64,000 bases of DNA, taken from NCBI GenBank assembly GCA_038400315.1, contig CP151667.1, positions 6,583,174 to 6,647,173 on the forward strand, written 5' to 3'. This stretch comes from Isosphaeraceae bacterium EP7 (GTDB taxonomy: Bacteria > Planctomycetota > Planctomycetia > Isosphaerales > Isosphaeraceae). This document shows positions 25,855 to 34,643 of the stretch, in pieces (position 1 is the stretch's first letter; the number at the start of each line of letters is the position of its first letter). Position numbers and translations under genes: made by a program. The notes beneath the pieces were generated by a model. The model saw only the letters and a list, made by a program, of their open reading frames with translations, was not told the origin of the DNA and ran no database searches.

Positions 25855-27177
25855 TCATCGATGGCCGGCCGCGTCTCGTGTCCCGGCCGGCAACGCCCCG
25901 GGGCTGTCTTGCCCTGCGGGGAACTGGAGCCGACGGTACGCCTCTCGAATCGCCTCGTCCAGCCCTGTCCCTGAATCGACGGGAGCGGCGGCCTTCAACG
26001 CGGCCAGCGCCAGGGCGTCTTGCGCGCGGCCGTCCCAGTCGCGCCGGGCCGCCGATCGTTGCGGGTCGAGGAAGGTTCTTAGCAAAAGTCGGGCCCGACT
26101 CTCACCGGAATTGGGCAAGGCCAGCCAATCGCCCAGCGCCTTCGACGTAAGCCTCGCTCCGGACGCCACCTTGACGGGGTCGGGGACCGGCCGCCGCATC
26201 TCGGCATCCACGGCGCGGAACGTCTCCAGGGAACGGGTTGCCGCGTCCCCCGGCCGGGTGCCCAGTGCCTCGGGGAGCGTGGCATAGGTCCAGGTGCCGA
26301 ACGGAAGTTCGCCGGGCCTTCCCTTGGGGGCTTCCGGGCCCGAGTCACGATACTGGTGGTGGCAGGCGAAGCAGCCATATTCGGAGAACTCGGGCCATGG
26401 GGCCCTCCCCTCGCTCGCGGCGTCAGACCGGGTCGCCAGCAGGTCGAGCGCCGCCTGGGCGGTGGCGACTTGCCCCAAGGCCCAGGTTTCCGTTGCGTCG
26501 GTCCCTGGTTCTTGCCAGTGCCTGGGATAACGCGCCTGGAAGTCTTCAAACACGAAGGCCAGCCGAGGATGCCCGGCGGCGATCAGGTCGTGGTTGACCT
26601 GCCGGGTGGCGTCGCCGACATGACAGCTCGCGCAGCCGCTGGCCCTCGTGCGCAGATCCTTGGTGTCGACCATGCCCGAGGCCAGTGCCTCGGCACGACG
26701 CCCGGGCGCCGTGTGCGATGCCAGCCATCCCCGGGCCGGGCCGTGGCACGACTCGCAGCTGACGGCCGCCGAGGCCACCTCGCCGGCCGTTTCCCCCCCG
26801 GTCGCGTGGCATCCCAGGCAGGCCTTGGCCGACGACGCGGGCCCTTCGAGCCCGAGCGCCCGCACAATCCGCTCGGATCGCGGCTCCTTCAGCACGTCTC
26901 CGGCGTTTGCGTGCGGGTCGTACGCCAGCCAGGTGACGTATTCGCCCCCCTTCGACACCACGTCACCCGCCTCGGGCTTTGTCGGGCCGATCCCGCCGTG
27001 GCAGGCATAGGCCGAGCAGCCGCCGACTCCGACGAACCGGTTGCTCGACGGCTGCGCCGATCGGTCGATCGGCTTTTTAACGCTAGTCAGCGGGCTTGCC
27101 GCCGTGGGCACGCGAACGCCCCTGGTGGCGAGGATCGCCGCCAGAATCAGCAACGAGACGAGCAGGGCGACTCGCAT
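25855..27177 (-). CDS. Multiheme c-type cytochrome (cytochrome c-554-like)
   Basis: A 440-residue exported protein. The N-terminus [17 protein letters not shown] is a signal anchor. Five heme-attachment motifs are present: an unusual CX4CH (CSAYACH, residues 54-60), then CLGCH, CESCH, CASCH and CFACH. The order and the spacing resemble the cytochrome c-554 family found in planctomycetes. A long C-terminal helical part without cysteines follows. The frame is open upstream to 27297, but the ATG at 27177 begins the signal sequence. The gene probably mediates periplasmic electron transfer; no partner enzyme is adjacent. Confidence 0.85.
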   Translation of the reverse strand: MRVALLVSLLILAAILATRGVRVPTAASPLTSVKKPIDRSAQPSSNRFVGVGGCSAYACHGGIGPTKPEAGDVVSKGGEYVTWLAYDPHANAGDVLKEPRSERIVRALGLEGPASSAKACLGCHATGGETAGEVASAAVSCESCHGPARGWLASHTAPGRRAEALASGMVDTKDLRTRASGCASCHVGDATRQVNHDLIAAGHPRLAFVFEDFQARYPRHWQEPGTDATETWALGQVATAQAALDLLATRSDAASEGRAPWPEFSEYGCFACHHQYRDSGPEAPKGRPGELPFGTWTYATLPEALGTRPGDAATRSLETFRAVDAEMRRPVPDPVKVASGARLTSKALGDWLALPNSGESRARLLLRTFLDPQRSAARRDWDGRAQDALALAALKAAAPVDSGTGLDEAIREAYRRLQFPAGQDSPGALPAGTRDAAGHR

Positions 27178-27229
27178 GGACTTCCGCCTCGACGCGGTCC
27201 CGCCGGCAATAAGGGAATCAAAAGGGGCC

Positions 27230-27278
27230 ACGGGCGACCCGGGAGCCGGCTCAATCTGGCCGCTCCCGGGTCGCCCGT
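27230..27278 (-). terminator. Hairpin with 17-bp stem, probable terminator of the phosphoesterase gene
   Basis: ACGGGCGACCCGGGAGC (27230-27246) and its exact reverse complement (27262-27278) enclose a 15-nt loop. In the minus direction it lies 52 nt after the stop of the phosphoesterase gene and is followed by GGCCCCTTTTGATT, a short U-tract after a spacer. Confidence 0.65.
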
Positions 27279-27330
27279 GACTTGCAGTATGACTCACGTT
27301 CGCCGGCGTTGCACGCTCGGAGACTTCGGT

Positions 27331-29889
27331 TCAGTCGTCGTCCTCGTCGTCATCGTCCTCGAACCTGGGCAGCACGAAGGCGGCGCGAACCGGGGCGGGC
27401 ATGGCGGAGTTCGCCCCCCGGACGGCCTTCCAGATGATCTCGTTGAAGACGAGGTCGTCGGCCTGGTCTTCCTTCGACAGGTCGAGCTTCAAGGAGGCCG
27501 CGGCCCCGGGCGCGTCGCGGGTGTTCCGCTCGTTGAGGTCGACGATCGCCGGCCGGGCCGCGTAGGGGGCGAGGTCGGCGGTGCCGGTGAAGGCCGCCGC
27601 CATCGGCCGGGCCGCGGCGTCGAACTGGCTCATCGGGTCCAGGCCGAGGATCAGCTCCATCGTCCTGAGCATCGACGAGGTGGAGTACATCGTCGAGTCG
27701 ACCGACTTGCGGCGGATGTAGGGGCTGATGGCCAGGGCCACCGTCCGGTGCGCATCGACATGGTCCGATCCGTTTTGCGCATCGTCCTCGACGACGAAGA
27801 TGGCCGTGGTCGGCCAGAACTTGCTCTTGCTCACCCCTTCGACGATGCGGCCCAGCGCCAGGTCATTGTCGGCGACCATCGCCGAGACCGTCGGCTTGCC
27901 TGGGGACGCCCCGGCGGTGTGGTCATTGGGCAGCCTGAGGATGATCAGGCGGGGCATCTCACCGGCCTTCTCGAACCCGGCGAGCTCTTCCAGGAAGCGG
28001 TCGGCCCGCACCTGATCGGTGACGTCCAGGTCGTAGCCGCGGAACTTGGGGTCGAAGTGGCCGATGAGCGCCTTGACGGCCGTGGACGAGGGTTCGCCGG
28101 GGGTCTTGCCGTTGGTGACGAACTCGCCGTAGCTCCGATAGGTGACCCCCTTGGCCGCGGCCCTGTCCCAGAGGTAGCCACCGGCCGGGGTGGCGATGTC
28201 GAATTTGCCCTCGGCCGGATAGGGAACGCGGCGGTCGCCCCGGTAGCCGAGGGGCCAGGTGCGCTCGACGAAGTCGCTGGCGTAGGCACCCATGGTCCAC
28301 TCGTGGCCGTCGGCCGAGACCTCGGACTCCACGTAGAAGTTGTCCAGCAGGACGAACTCACGCGCGAGTGCGTGGTGATTGGGGGTGACCCGATCGGGGA
28401 AGAGGCAGATGGCCGGCTCGCCGTTGCCCTCGGGCATGTCGCCGAAGACCTGGTCGTAGGTCCGGTTCTCCTTGACGATGTAGATGCAGTGGCGGATCGG
28501 CGAGGGCTCACCCACCTTGCGCGGGATGGGATTGTCGGCCGCAAGCTCGGGACCGTTCACGGCAACGGGGGCGTCCTTTTTCAGCGGGCTGCATTCATAG
28601 ACCGTCCGCGAGTAGACGGCCATCTGCTTGGGGGTGGGCATGGCCAGCGTGGTGAGCGTCCCCTGGAAGAGCCCTCCGATGTACTGACGGGTGCGACCGT
28701 CGTCGCCGCCAGGCTTGCTCGGCATGGGGCCGTCGCGGTTTGCCTTGGAGGTCCCTCCCTTGCCGTTCGAAACCCAGAGCGTCTTGCCGTCGCGCCCGAC
28801 GCGGACGCTCGTGGGATACCAGCCCACGGGGATGAAGCCCAGGGGGGTGCTCTCGCCCGGCTCCTTGACGTTGAACGCGGCCAGATCATTCGTGTTGGCG
28901 TTGGCCACGAACAGGACCGACTCGTCGGGCGTCAATGCAAGTGAGCTGGGCGTGCTGCCCGAAGGGGCCAGCGGCGAGATGGCCGTATTGATCGTCTCGA
29001 TGGCCTTGCGCCCCTCGGTGTCGAAGACCGTCACCGTGTTGCGGTTGGCGTTGGCCACGAACAGGATGGCCCCCTTCCCGGCCAGCAGCATCTCGTTGGG
29101 ATGCTCCTCGGACGCCAGGTGGCCGGCGACCTCGAAGGTGCCCGGGTTCACGATGGCCACCTTCGACGCGCCCCAGAGGCTGACATAAAGGCGAGAATGC
29201 CCCTCGTCGAGCGCCAGACCGTAAGGGAATGTGTTGGCGCCGAGCGTGACTTCGCGGCTGAGCGTGCGGGTCGCCACGTCGAAACTCGCCAGCGAGTGGC
29301 CGAATGCGTTGGCGACGTACAGGGTCTTGCCGTCGGCCGAGACCGCCAGGCCCGCCGGCACTCGCTGCGAGGCGCTGGCCACACGGCCCCGGCCCGGCTC
29401 GTCTTCGATCTTGACCGCCGGCCTGGCCGGATAGGCGAAGGTGACCCGACCGGACAGGAAGCCATCCTTGTGATCGAAGCCGTAAATCAGGTCATCGAAG
29501 CCGCCGCCGACGTAGAGCTTCGAGCCGTCGGGCGACCAGCAGAGGCCCGAGAAGCTGGCGGGGATCCCGGCCTTGGAGATCGTCTTTCCGGTCGCGGTGT
29601 CGAGGGTCCAGACCTCGTGATCGCCGTAGCCGGCGTGGAGGACGGCCAGCACAGGCGCGGCCGGATTCTCGGCCAGGATCACCGGCAGGTCGCCCAGCGC
29701 CGACTGCTTACCCGCGGGCTTCAATGACCAGCCGTTCGGCAGGAGCACGGAGCCTGAGCGAGTCAGCCCGGGCCAGGTGGGTGCCTGCCTCGGCGGATCG
29801 TCGGCCCCGAAGGCGACGGTCGAGGCGAGGGTCAGGAATGTCGTCGTGAGCAAGGCCGCGTGCAGCCGCAGGCGATCGCCGTCTCTCAT
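27331..29889 (-). CDS. YVTN beta-propeller / phosphoesterase family protein
   Basis: An 852-residue exported protein. A signal peptide covers about 1-29 (ending VAFGAD). Residues about 60-400 form a YVTN-type beta-propeller with repeated blade motifs (GKTLYVANAFGH, SRLYVSLWGASK, ESVLFVANANTND). The C-terminal half is a phosphoesterase of the PF04185 type (phospholipase C/acid phosphatase superfamily): HCIYIVKENRTYDQVFG near 480, then VLLDNFYVESEVSADGHEW, and IFVVEDDAQNGSDHVDAHR near 710. The tail is very acidic (EDDDDEDDD). Such fusions are frequent in planctomycetes and Bacteroidetes; substrate unknown. It ends before a strong hairpin. Confidence 0.88.
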   Translation of the reverse strand: MRDGDRLRLHAALLTTTFLTLASTVAFGADDPPRQAPTWPGLTRSGSVLLPNGWSLKPAGKQSALGDLPVILAENPAAPVLAVLHAGYGDHEVWTLDTATGKTISKAGIPASFSGLCWSPDGSKLYVGGGFDDLIYGFDHKDGFLSGRVTFAYPARPAVKIEDEPGRGRVASASQRVPAGLAVSADGKTLYVANAFGHSLASFDVATRTLSREVTLGANTFPYGLALDEGHSRLYVSLWGASKVAIVNPGTFEVAGHLASEEHPNEMLLAGKGAILFVANANRNTVTVFDTEGRKAIETINTAISPLAPSGSTPSSLALTPDESVLFVANANTNDLAAFNVKEPGESTPLGFIPVGWYPTSVRVGRDGKTLWVSNGKGGTSKANRDGPMPSKPGGDDGRTRQYIGGLFQGTLTTLAMPTPKQMAVYSRTVYECSPLKKDAPVAVNGPELAADNPIPRKVGEPSPIRHCIYIVKENRTYDQVFGDMPEGNGEPAICLFPDRVTPNHHALAREFVLLDNFYVESEVSADGHEWTMGAYASDFVERTWPLGYRGDRRVPYPAEGKFDIATPAGGYLWDRAAAKGVTYRSYGEFVTNGKTPGEPSSTAVKALIGHFDPKFRGYDLDVTDQVRADRFLEELAGFEKAGEMPRLIILRLPNDHTAGASPGKPTVSAMVADNDLALGRIVEGVSKSKFWPTTAIFVVEDDAQNGSDHVDAHRTVALAISPYIRRKSVDSTMYSTSSMLRTMELILGLDPMSQFDAAARPMAAAFTGTADLAPYAARPAIVDLNERNTRDAPGAAASLKLDLSKEDQADDLVFNEIIWKAVRGANSAMPAPVRAAFVLPRFEDDDDEDDD

Positions 29890-30061
29890 CAGGGACCTCG
29901 CTGAGATGGGCCGTGTGGGGCCGCAAAGGCCCGCGATCCGCCCAGCCTAGCCAACACCGGCCCCCGAAGTAACGCCCGCAGGCCCCTCCTCGGGGAGACT
30001 CCTCGAAAACTTCACGAGAAAGCCCCACCGTCGGCCGACCGCCCCGAGAAGGCCCCCGCGC

Positions 30062-31141
30062 TCAGGACGGGCCGGCCAGGAGCATCAGGCCGCGGCGGAC
30101 CTTCTCCTTGAACGGCTTGGTCGCCATGCATCCGTAGAAACAACCCCGCTGGCATTCGACCGTCCGCTTGCGGGCCTCACGAGTCAAGGCCGAGGTCCAG
30201 ATCTCGCGGGCCGACTGAGTCTTGGCGTCGCCGATCGGCGGAAAATGCGCGCACGACTCGACCAGCCCGGTGGGCAGGATCGTATAGACACGCAAGCCGA
30301 TCCGGCAGGTGCCGACCTCGGGGGCGACCGGATTGCGGAGGAAGTGGTCGGGCATACCCAGGAGGTGATGCTCCGAGGTCTCGATCGGAGCCCCGGCCCG
30401 CTTCATCCGCAGCAGCTCATCGACGACCCCACGCAGCTCGGTCACCTCATCCGGGGTCGGCCAGAGCAAGGTGCGGGCCTCCTCGGTCCACCCCCCCAGC
30501 ACGTTGATGTCAACGGACGACGCCCCGATCGCGGTCGTCCATCGCACAAGGTCGGGCATCGCCCGGAAGTTCAGCGCATTGATCGTCGGCTTGATCCGGA
30601 TCGGGAAGGAAACCCCGGCACGGCCACGCTCCTCGACCAGCGCGCCGATCCCGCGTTCAATGTCGGCCAGCGAGCCGGGAACTCCGCGAATGTGGTCGTG
30701 GATCTCGGCGGTCGGGCCGTCGACGGAGATGTCGACATTCATCGGGCGCGTCGCCACCAGCCGCCGCACCGTCTCGCTCCGAACAAATGCCGATCCGTTG
30801 GTGATCAGTCCGAAGTCGATCTCCCGCGATCGGCACGACTCGAGCAGGTCGAGGAACCCCCGCTTGACGAAAGGCTCTCCGCCGATGAACTGGACGACGA
30901 ACCGGCCGAGAAATTCTTTCAGGCTCGCCATCGCGGCGATCCAGAGGTCGATGCCCATCTCGTCGAACTTGTCGAGCCGCCAGCAACCACAATGCAAGCA
31001 CTTGTAATTACATCGATCATTAAGCACGCCACGAATCGTCGTCGGCTTGGTCAGGTCGAACCCGGTCGCCAGGTAGAGCGATTCCGGCAGCACGGACGCG
31101 GCATGCTTCGCCCCGAGGCGTATGAGAGTCGTCGCATCCAT
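30062..31141 (-). CDS. Radical SAM protein with C-terminal Cys-rich segment
   Basis: A 359-residue radical SAM protein. The [4Fe-4S]-SAM motif is C44-X3-C48-X2-C51 in DRCNYKCLHC. VQFIGGEPFVKRGFLDLLES is the glycine-rich GGEP motif and DISVDGPTAEIHDHIRG resembles the MoaA/PqqE-type subfamily. The C-terminus contains further cysteines (CRIG, ESC, CQRGCFYGC), which look like a SPASM/Twitch-type auxiliary cluster domain. Such enzymes often modify peptides or catalyse sugar changes, but no precursor peptide is visible next to it. The ATG at 31141 is used; a GTG two codons upstream is possible. Confidence 0.85.
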   Translation of the reverse strand: MDATTLIRLGAKHAASVLPESLYLATGFDLTKPTTIRGVLNDRCNYKCLHCGCWRLDKFDEMGIDLWIAAMASLKEFLGRFVVQFIGGEPFVKRGFLDLLESCRSREIDFGLITNGSAFVRSETVRRLVATRPMNVDISVDGPTAEIHDHIRGVPGSLADIERGIGALVEERGRAGVSFPIRIKPTINALNFRAMPDLVRWTTAIGASSVDINVLGGWTEEARTLLWPTPDEVTELRGVVDELLRMKRAGAPIETSEHHLLGMPDHFLRNPVAPEVGTCRIGLRVYTILPTGLVESCAHFPPIGDAKTQSAREIWTSALTREARKRTVECQRGCFYGCMATKPFKEKVRRGLMLLAGPS

Positions 31142-31635
31142 AAACACCGCCTTGCATGCCTTCGGTCGTCGCCGCGTACTTCAGGCGGGCATCCTACGCA
31201 TAGCAAATGAACGGATGAATCCCCATAAGAAAACTTACTTAATTAAACAAAGTGATTAATCAAGCCATCCCAATGATTGCGTCTCATCCTCATCGGTCGC
31301 TGACCCGCGAGCCATGGCGACAACGGATCGAATCCGGTCTTTGTGACTGATCTGTCGCAATTCAAAGCGTGACGATGGCATCGTCGGCCAGAGCAGGAAC
31401 GCCATAGCCAGCAGGACGCGAGTTTCCATCCAGGACGACCCGTGTCGCTTCCCGTCAACATCAAGCCGCGGTCAGGCCACGGCGGACACACGGCCCCCCG
31501 CGAGAGTGGGCTTGTTGCCGATGACCGATCCGGCGGGCAGGCGGCGGTGAATCGGGACCAAGTCGATGACCGGAGGAGTCGGCGGGCCGGATTGGGCCGG
31601 CCCTGGCTTCGCGGACATGCAGGGGCCGCCGGCGT
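31142..31635. other. Intergenic region without a supported gene
   Basis: This stretch of 494 nt lies upstream of the radical SAM gene and downstream of the DUF983 gene. A part at about 31220-31265 is very AT-rich for this genome (CTTACTTAATTAAAC and AGTGATTAATC) and is the best place for the radical SAM promoter. Short open frames here have poor codon character and I do not call them. Confidence 0.4.
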
Positions 31636-31995
31636 TCAGCCTTCGGGGTCGAAGTAGCGGTCGAAGTGCATGAACAGGACGCGGGAGTAGCGGAAGACGA
31701 CGGGGACGAACGGGAGGAACAGGAGCCAGCCACCCAGGAAGAGCCAGTGCAGCGGGATGTCGGGCCGGAACAGGTAGCCGATGCCCATGAAGCCGGCGAT
31801 GAGGGGCATGCCCATGGCGTAGCTGAAGTACATCGCGCCGGTGAAATAGCCCGGGCCGCGTTCGAATTTGTATCCGCAGCGCGGGCAATGCTCGTTCATG
31901 GCGAACGAGCCCTTGAAGACGCGCCCCTCGCCGCAGATCGGGCAGCGAAGGTTCCAGATCGCCCAGGGGCGAATTCGCGGCTCCGTCGCCGACAT
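31636..31995 (-). CDS. DUF983 family membrane protein
   Basis: A 119-residue member of DUF983. The signature is an N-terminal pair of CxxC motifs ([11 protein letters not shown] and [20 protein letters not shown]), followed by two membrane helices. The segment [16 protein letters not shown] is the conserved core. The CxxC pairs suggest metal binding. The function of the family is unknown. The frame is open upstream over the tRNA-Arg region, but the ATG at 31995 begins the family sequence. Confidence 0.88.
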   Translation of the reverse strand: MSATEPRIRPWAIWNLRCPICGEGRVFKGSFAMNEHCPRCGYKFERGPGYFTGAMYFSYAMGMPLIAGFMGIGYLFRPDIPLHWLFLGGWLLFLPFVPVVFRYSRVLFMHFDRYFDPEG

Positions 31996-32069
31996 CTCGG
32001 CCTCGGGGTGGCTGCGACGTTGCGGGGCACGCCGCCGGAATGGCGACCTTCCGGGGAGGGTCCGCCGCC

Positions 32070-32098
32070 AAAACAAAAACCCCGGCGAGAAGCCAGGG
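32070..32098 (-). terminator. Rho-independent terminator of tRNA-Arg
   Basis: In the minus direction the stem CCCTGGC/GCCGGGG (seven pairs, one G-U) closes a 5-nt loop and is followed directly by TTTTTGTTTT. It lies just downstream of the tRNA-Arg gene and upstream of the DUF983 gene. Confidence 0.85.
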
Positions 32099-32109
32099 TC
32101 CCTGTCGAA

Positions 32110-32183
32110 TGTGCCCGGCAGGGGTCGAACCTGCAACCTTCGGCTTCGGAGGCCGACGCTCTATCCAGTTGAGCTACGAGCAC
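32110..32183 (-). tRNA. tRNA-Arg(CCG)
   Basis: A 74-nt tRNA without encoded CCA. Acceptor GTGCTCG pairs with CGGGCAC (one T-G), the D arm is GCTC/GAGC, the anticodon stem is TCGGC/GCCGA with loop CTCCGAA giving anticodon CCG, and the T arm is GCAGG-TTCGACC-CCTGC. The discriminator is A. It reads CGG codons. It has its own promoter-like boxes and a clear terminator, so it is a single-gene unit. Confidence 0.96.
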
Positions 32184-32193
32184 GTCTGGCCCA

Positions 32194-32222
32194 ATTTCAA
32201 ACGATCGGGGCCGCCTTGTCAA
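32194..32222 (-). promoter_or_regulatory. Putative sigma-70-type promoter of tRNA-Arg
   Basis: On the minus strand a perfect TTGACA (32222-32217) is followed after 17 nt by TGAAAT (32199-32194, four of six consensus positions). The -10 box ends 10 nt before the mature tRNA 5' end, the same spacing as for tRNA-Ile in this window. Confidence 0.7.
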
Positions 32223-32247
32223 GGACGAGGCGGTCCCGATCCGACGG

Positions 32248-33234
32248 TCAGGGGGTTGCCTTGGGCTGCTTGCGCTGGAGGTCGCGCAGCTCGCGGTAGC
32301 TGATGACCCGGATTCCCTTGGCCTTGAGGGCATCGGACCACTTGGGGGAGCAGAAGAAGTCAGTGTCGGCGGCGCGGGTGCGCCAGCTGTTGGCGGTGAA
32401 TTCCATCTCGGGGACCAGCTCGCCGCAGTGGATGAAGATCTCGCTGACCTGTCCTGCGGGGAGGTTGTCGAGCATGGCGAGCCAGAACCGCTCGGTGTCC
32501 TCGACCTTCTCGGGGCCGTCGGTGTAGAGCATGTCTGGGTGGACGATGCCCATCTCGTCGGCCAGGTCGACCATCCGCTCGGCGTTGAAGGTCTTCATCA
32601 GGGCGCGGCCCGCGACGCGGCAGGGAAGGTCGTAGGCCTTGGCAATCTTCAGGTAGAGCTCGTGGTACTTCTGGTCGTACTGGAGCGTGCCCATGTGCGA
32701 GTCGACGTGGGTGACGTCGATCCCTGCCTTCAGGGCGCGGTCGACCTGGGCGCGGACTTCCAGCTCGACCTCGTCGAGCTTGGCGTGCGCGTAGACCTCC
32801 TCGACCCCGTCGTAGAAGTAGCCCAGCTCGTCGACGAGGCTGGGGACGGCGGTGCGGCCCACGACGGGGCCCCACTTGTACCGCTTCCACTCGCTGGTCA
32901 GGGTCAGGTGAAGTCCGAGGTTGGCCTTGGGGTTCTCGCGGGCGTAATTGACGGTCTCGGGGAACCAGGGGCAGGGGACCATGATGGTCGCCGAGCTGAG
33001 CCCGCCAGCCTTGAAAGCCCGGAAGGTCCCCACGTTGGTGGAGTGGTTCATCCCGGTGTCGTCGCCGTTGAGGATCAGGACCTTGGCGTCGGCCGGAAAC
33101 CCCAGGCGCACGACCAAGGGGGGCCTGGCGTCGGCCTTCGGGGCCTTCGCAGGGGCGTCGGCCGCGACAACCGCGAAGGTCAGGGCCAGGGCGATTGCCG
33201 CGGCCCGCTTGATTGACGGCCTCAAAGGGTCCAT
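32248..33234 (-). CDS. ChbG/HpnK (YdjC-like) family deacetylase, exported
   Basis: A 328-residue member of the ChbG/HpnK/YdjC family of carbohydrate deacetylases. A signal peptide covers about 1-30. Metal-binding motifs are visible: [13 protein letters not shown] (Asp-Asp), [18 protein letters not shown] and [11 protein letters not shown] (HxxxH type). Known members remove acetyl groups from chitooligosaccharides or related compounds. The ATG at 33234 overlaps the last 13 nt of the upstream oxidoreductase gene, which indicates co-transcription and possibly coupled translation. The Gfo/Idh/MocA partner and the chitinase gene at 39.8-40.9 kb fit an amino-sugar theme, as inference. Confidence 0.85.
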   Translation of the reverse strand: MDPLRPSIKRAAAIALALTFAVVAADAPAKAPKADARPPLVVRLGFPADAKVLILNGDDTGMNHSTNVGTFRAFKAGGLSSATIMVPCPWFPETVNYARENPKANLGLHLTLTSEWKRYKWGPVVGRTAVPSLVDELGYFYDGVEEVYAHAKLDEVELEVRAQVDRALKAGIDVTHVDSHMGTLQYDQKYHELYLKIAKAYDLPCRVAGRALMKTFNAERMVDLADEMGIVHPDMLYTDGPEKVEDTERFWLAMLDNLPAGQVSEIFIHCGELVPEMEFTANSWRTRAADTDFFCSPKWSDALKAKGIRVISYRELRDLQRKQPKATP

Positions 33235-34523
33235 CCCGCGCGATATTCGCGCTTCAGGTACTGGTCGGCGTCGGACGTGTTGGTGGCGTGCAGGGCCTTG
33301 GCATCCCAGTCCAGCTTCTTGCCGGTCCGGTAGGCGACGTTGCCCAGCAGCACCGACTCGGTGAGGGCGCCCGAGTAGTCGAAGTTGCAGGTGGTCGGCC
33401 CGCCGTTCTTGCACGCGTTGATCCACTCGGCGTAGTGGCCGATGGAGTTGGGGATGGACTGGGGGGGCGGGGTGAAGCCCTTGAACTTCTCCTCGGGATA
33501 GAGCTTGTACTGGTCGTAGTCGGCCAGCATCAGGCCCTTCTCGCCGACGAAGAGGACGCCGCTCTCCCAGTCGGGGAGGCCGGCTTCCCTCAGGAGCGCG
33601 GGCTTCTTGCCGCCGTCGTACCAGGTCAGGTCGAGGGCGGGCATGGCGTCGCGGGCGGGAAACTCGAACTTGACGATCATCCAGCGCGGGGTGGTCTCGG
33701 GGTGGACGGGCGGCCCCTGGGACTCGACCGAGGTGGGGTGCCTGAGCTTCAGGGCCCAGAAGGGGAGGTCCATGTAGTGGCAGGCCATGTCGCCCAGCGT
33801 GCCGCAGCCGAAGTCCCACCACCTCCGCCAGTTGGCGGGCAGGTAGGTCGGGTGGTAGGGACGCATCGGTGCGGGCCCGACCCAGAGGTCCCAGTTGATG
33901 TACTTGGGGACCGGCGGGGTCTCTCGCGGTCGGCTCCCCTCCGACCAGGTCTTGCCGACCCAGACGTGGCAGGCATTGACCGGGCCGATGGCGCCGGCCT
34001 GGATGGCCTCGACGACGCGGCGGTAATTGTTGGTGGCGTGAATCTGGGTGCCCATCTGGGTGGCCACCTTGGCCTTGGCCGCCGTCTCGGCGATGACCCG
34101 GGCCTCGTGAACCGAGTGGCTCATCGGCTTCTCGACGTAGACGTGTTTGCCCAGCTTCAGGGCCGCGACGGTGGCCGACGCGTGCACGTGGTCGGCGGTG
34201 CTGATGACCACGGCGTCGAGGTCTTTGCGTTCCAGGAGCTTGCGGAAGTCGTTGTATTTCTCGGCCTTGGGGAAGCGGCCGAAGGCGGCATCGAGGTAGC
34301 GATCGTCGATGTCACACAGCGCGACGATGTTCTCGCCCTGCACCCCTTCGAGATTGGAGGCCGCCCGATTGGCGACTCCGATGATGCCGATGTTAAGCTT
34401 CTCATTGGGCGACCTCTGCGCGGCCAGGGCCCGGCCGAGGTCGAGGCCCCCGAACGTGCCGGCGGCGGCGGTGCCGGCGGCCATGCCTCTGAGGAAGTCG
34501 CGGCGTCTCAGGCGTAAACTCAT
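33222..34523 (-). CDS. Tat-exported Gfo/Idh/MocA family oxidoreductase
   Basis: A 433-residue NAD(P)-dependent sugar oxidoreductase. Residues 5-33 are a Tat signal (RRRDFLRGMAAG with Ala-rich stretch). The Rossmann core starts near 39 with LNIGIIGVANRA, then IVALCDID. The family active-site motif is VYVEKPMSH, and TPRWMIVKFEFPAR lies in the C-terminal domain. Planctomycetes carry many such Tat-exported enzymes; the substrate is unknown. The frame is open upstream, but the ATG at 34523 begins the Tat signal. It is followed, with overlap, by the ChbG-like deacetylase gene. Confidence 0.92.
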   Translation of the reverse strand: MSLRLRRRDFLRGMAAGTAAAGTFGGLDLGRALAAQRSPNEKLNIGIIGVANRAASNLEGVQGENIVALCDIDDRYLDAAFGRFPKAEKYNDFRKLLERKDLDAVVISTADHVHASATVAALKLGKHVYVEKPMSHSVHEARVIAETAAKAKVATQMGTQIHATNNYRRVVEAIQAGAIGPVNACHVWVGKTWSEGSRPRETPPVPKYINWDLWVGPAPMRPYHPTYLPANWRRWWDFGCGTLGDMACHYMDLPFWALKLRHPTSVESQGPPVHPETTPRWMIVKFEFPARDAMPALDLTWYDGGKKPALLREAGLPDWESGVLFVGEKGLMLADYDQYKLYPEEKFKGFTPPPQSIPNSIGHYAEWINACKNGGPTTCNFDYSGALTESVLLGNVAYRTGKKLDWDAKALHATNTSDADQYLKREYRAGWTL

Positions 34524-34643
34524 CGTCTGGCATCTCCTGGAATGTCCGGCAATTGAGTGAGAATCGTAGGCCCCCGCAGCCGGGCGTGCAATTGAGCACC
34601 GGCCCCCTTCCCCCCGAAATTCGCCCCATGGAGCGGTCAACCG

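Noticed and set aside
23442-26150. A 902-residue plus-strand open frame opposite zwf and gnd
   Set aside because: zwf and gnd on the minus strand have complete motifs. The plus frame has no recognisable domain and is rich in Val/Gly/Asp/Ala as expected from antisense of GC-rich codons.
26356-28944. An 862-residue plus-strand open frame opposite the cytochrome and phosphoesterase genes
   Set aside because: Same reason: it is antisense to genes with clear heme, propeller and phosphoesterase motifs.
31243-31491. An 82-residue minus-strand open frame upstream of the radical SAM gene as a precursor peptide
   Set aside because: It has no leader-peptide or repeat pattern and poor codon character, and no ribosome-binding site.
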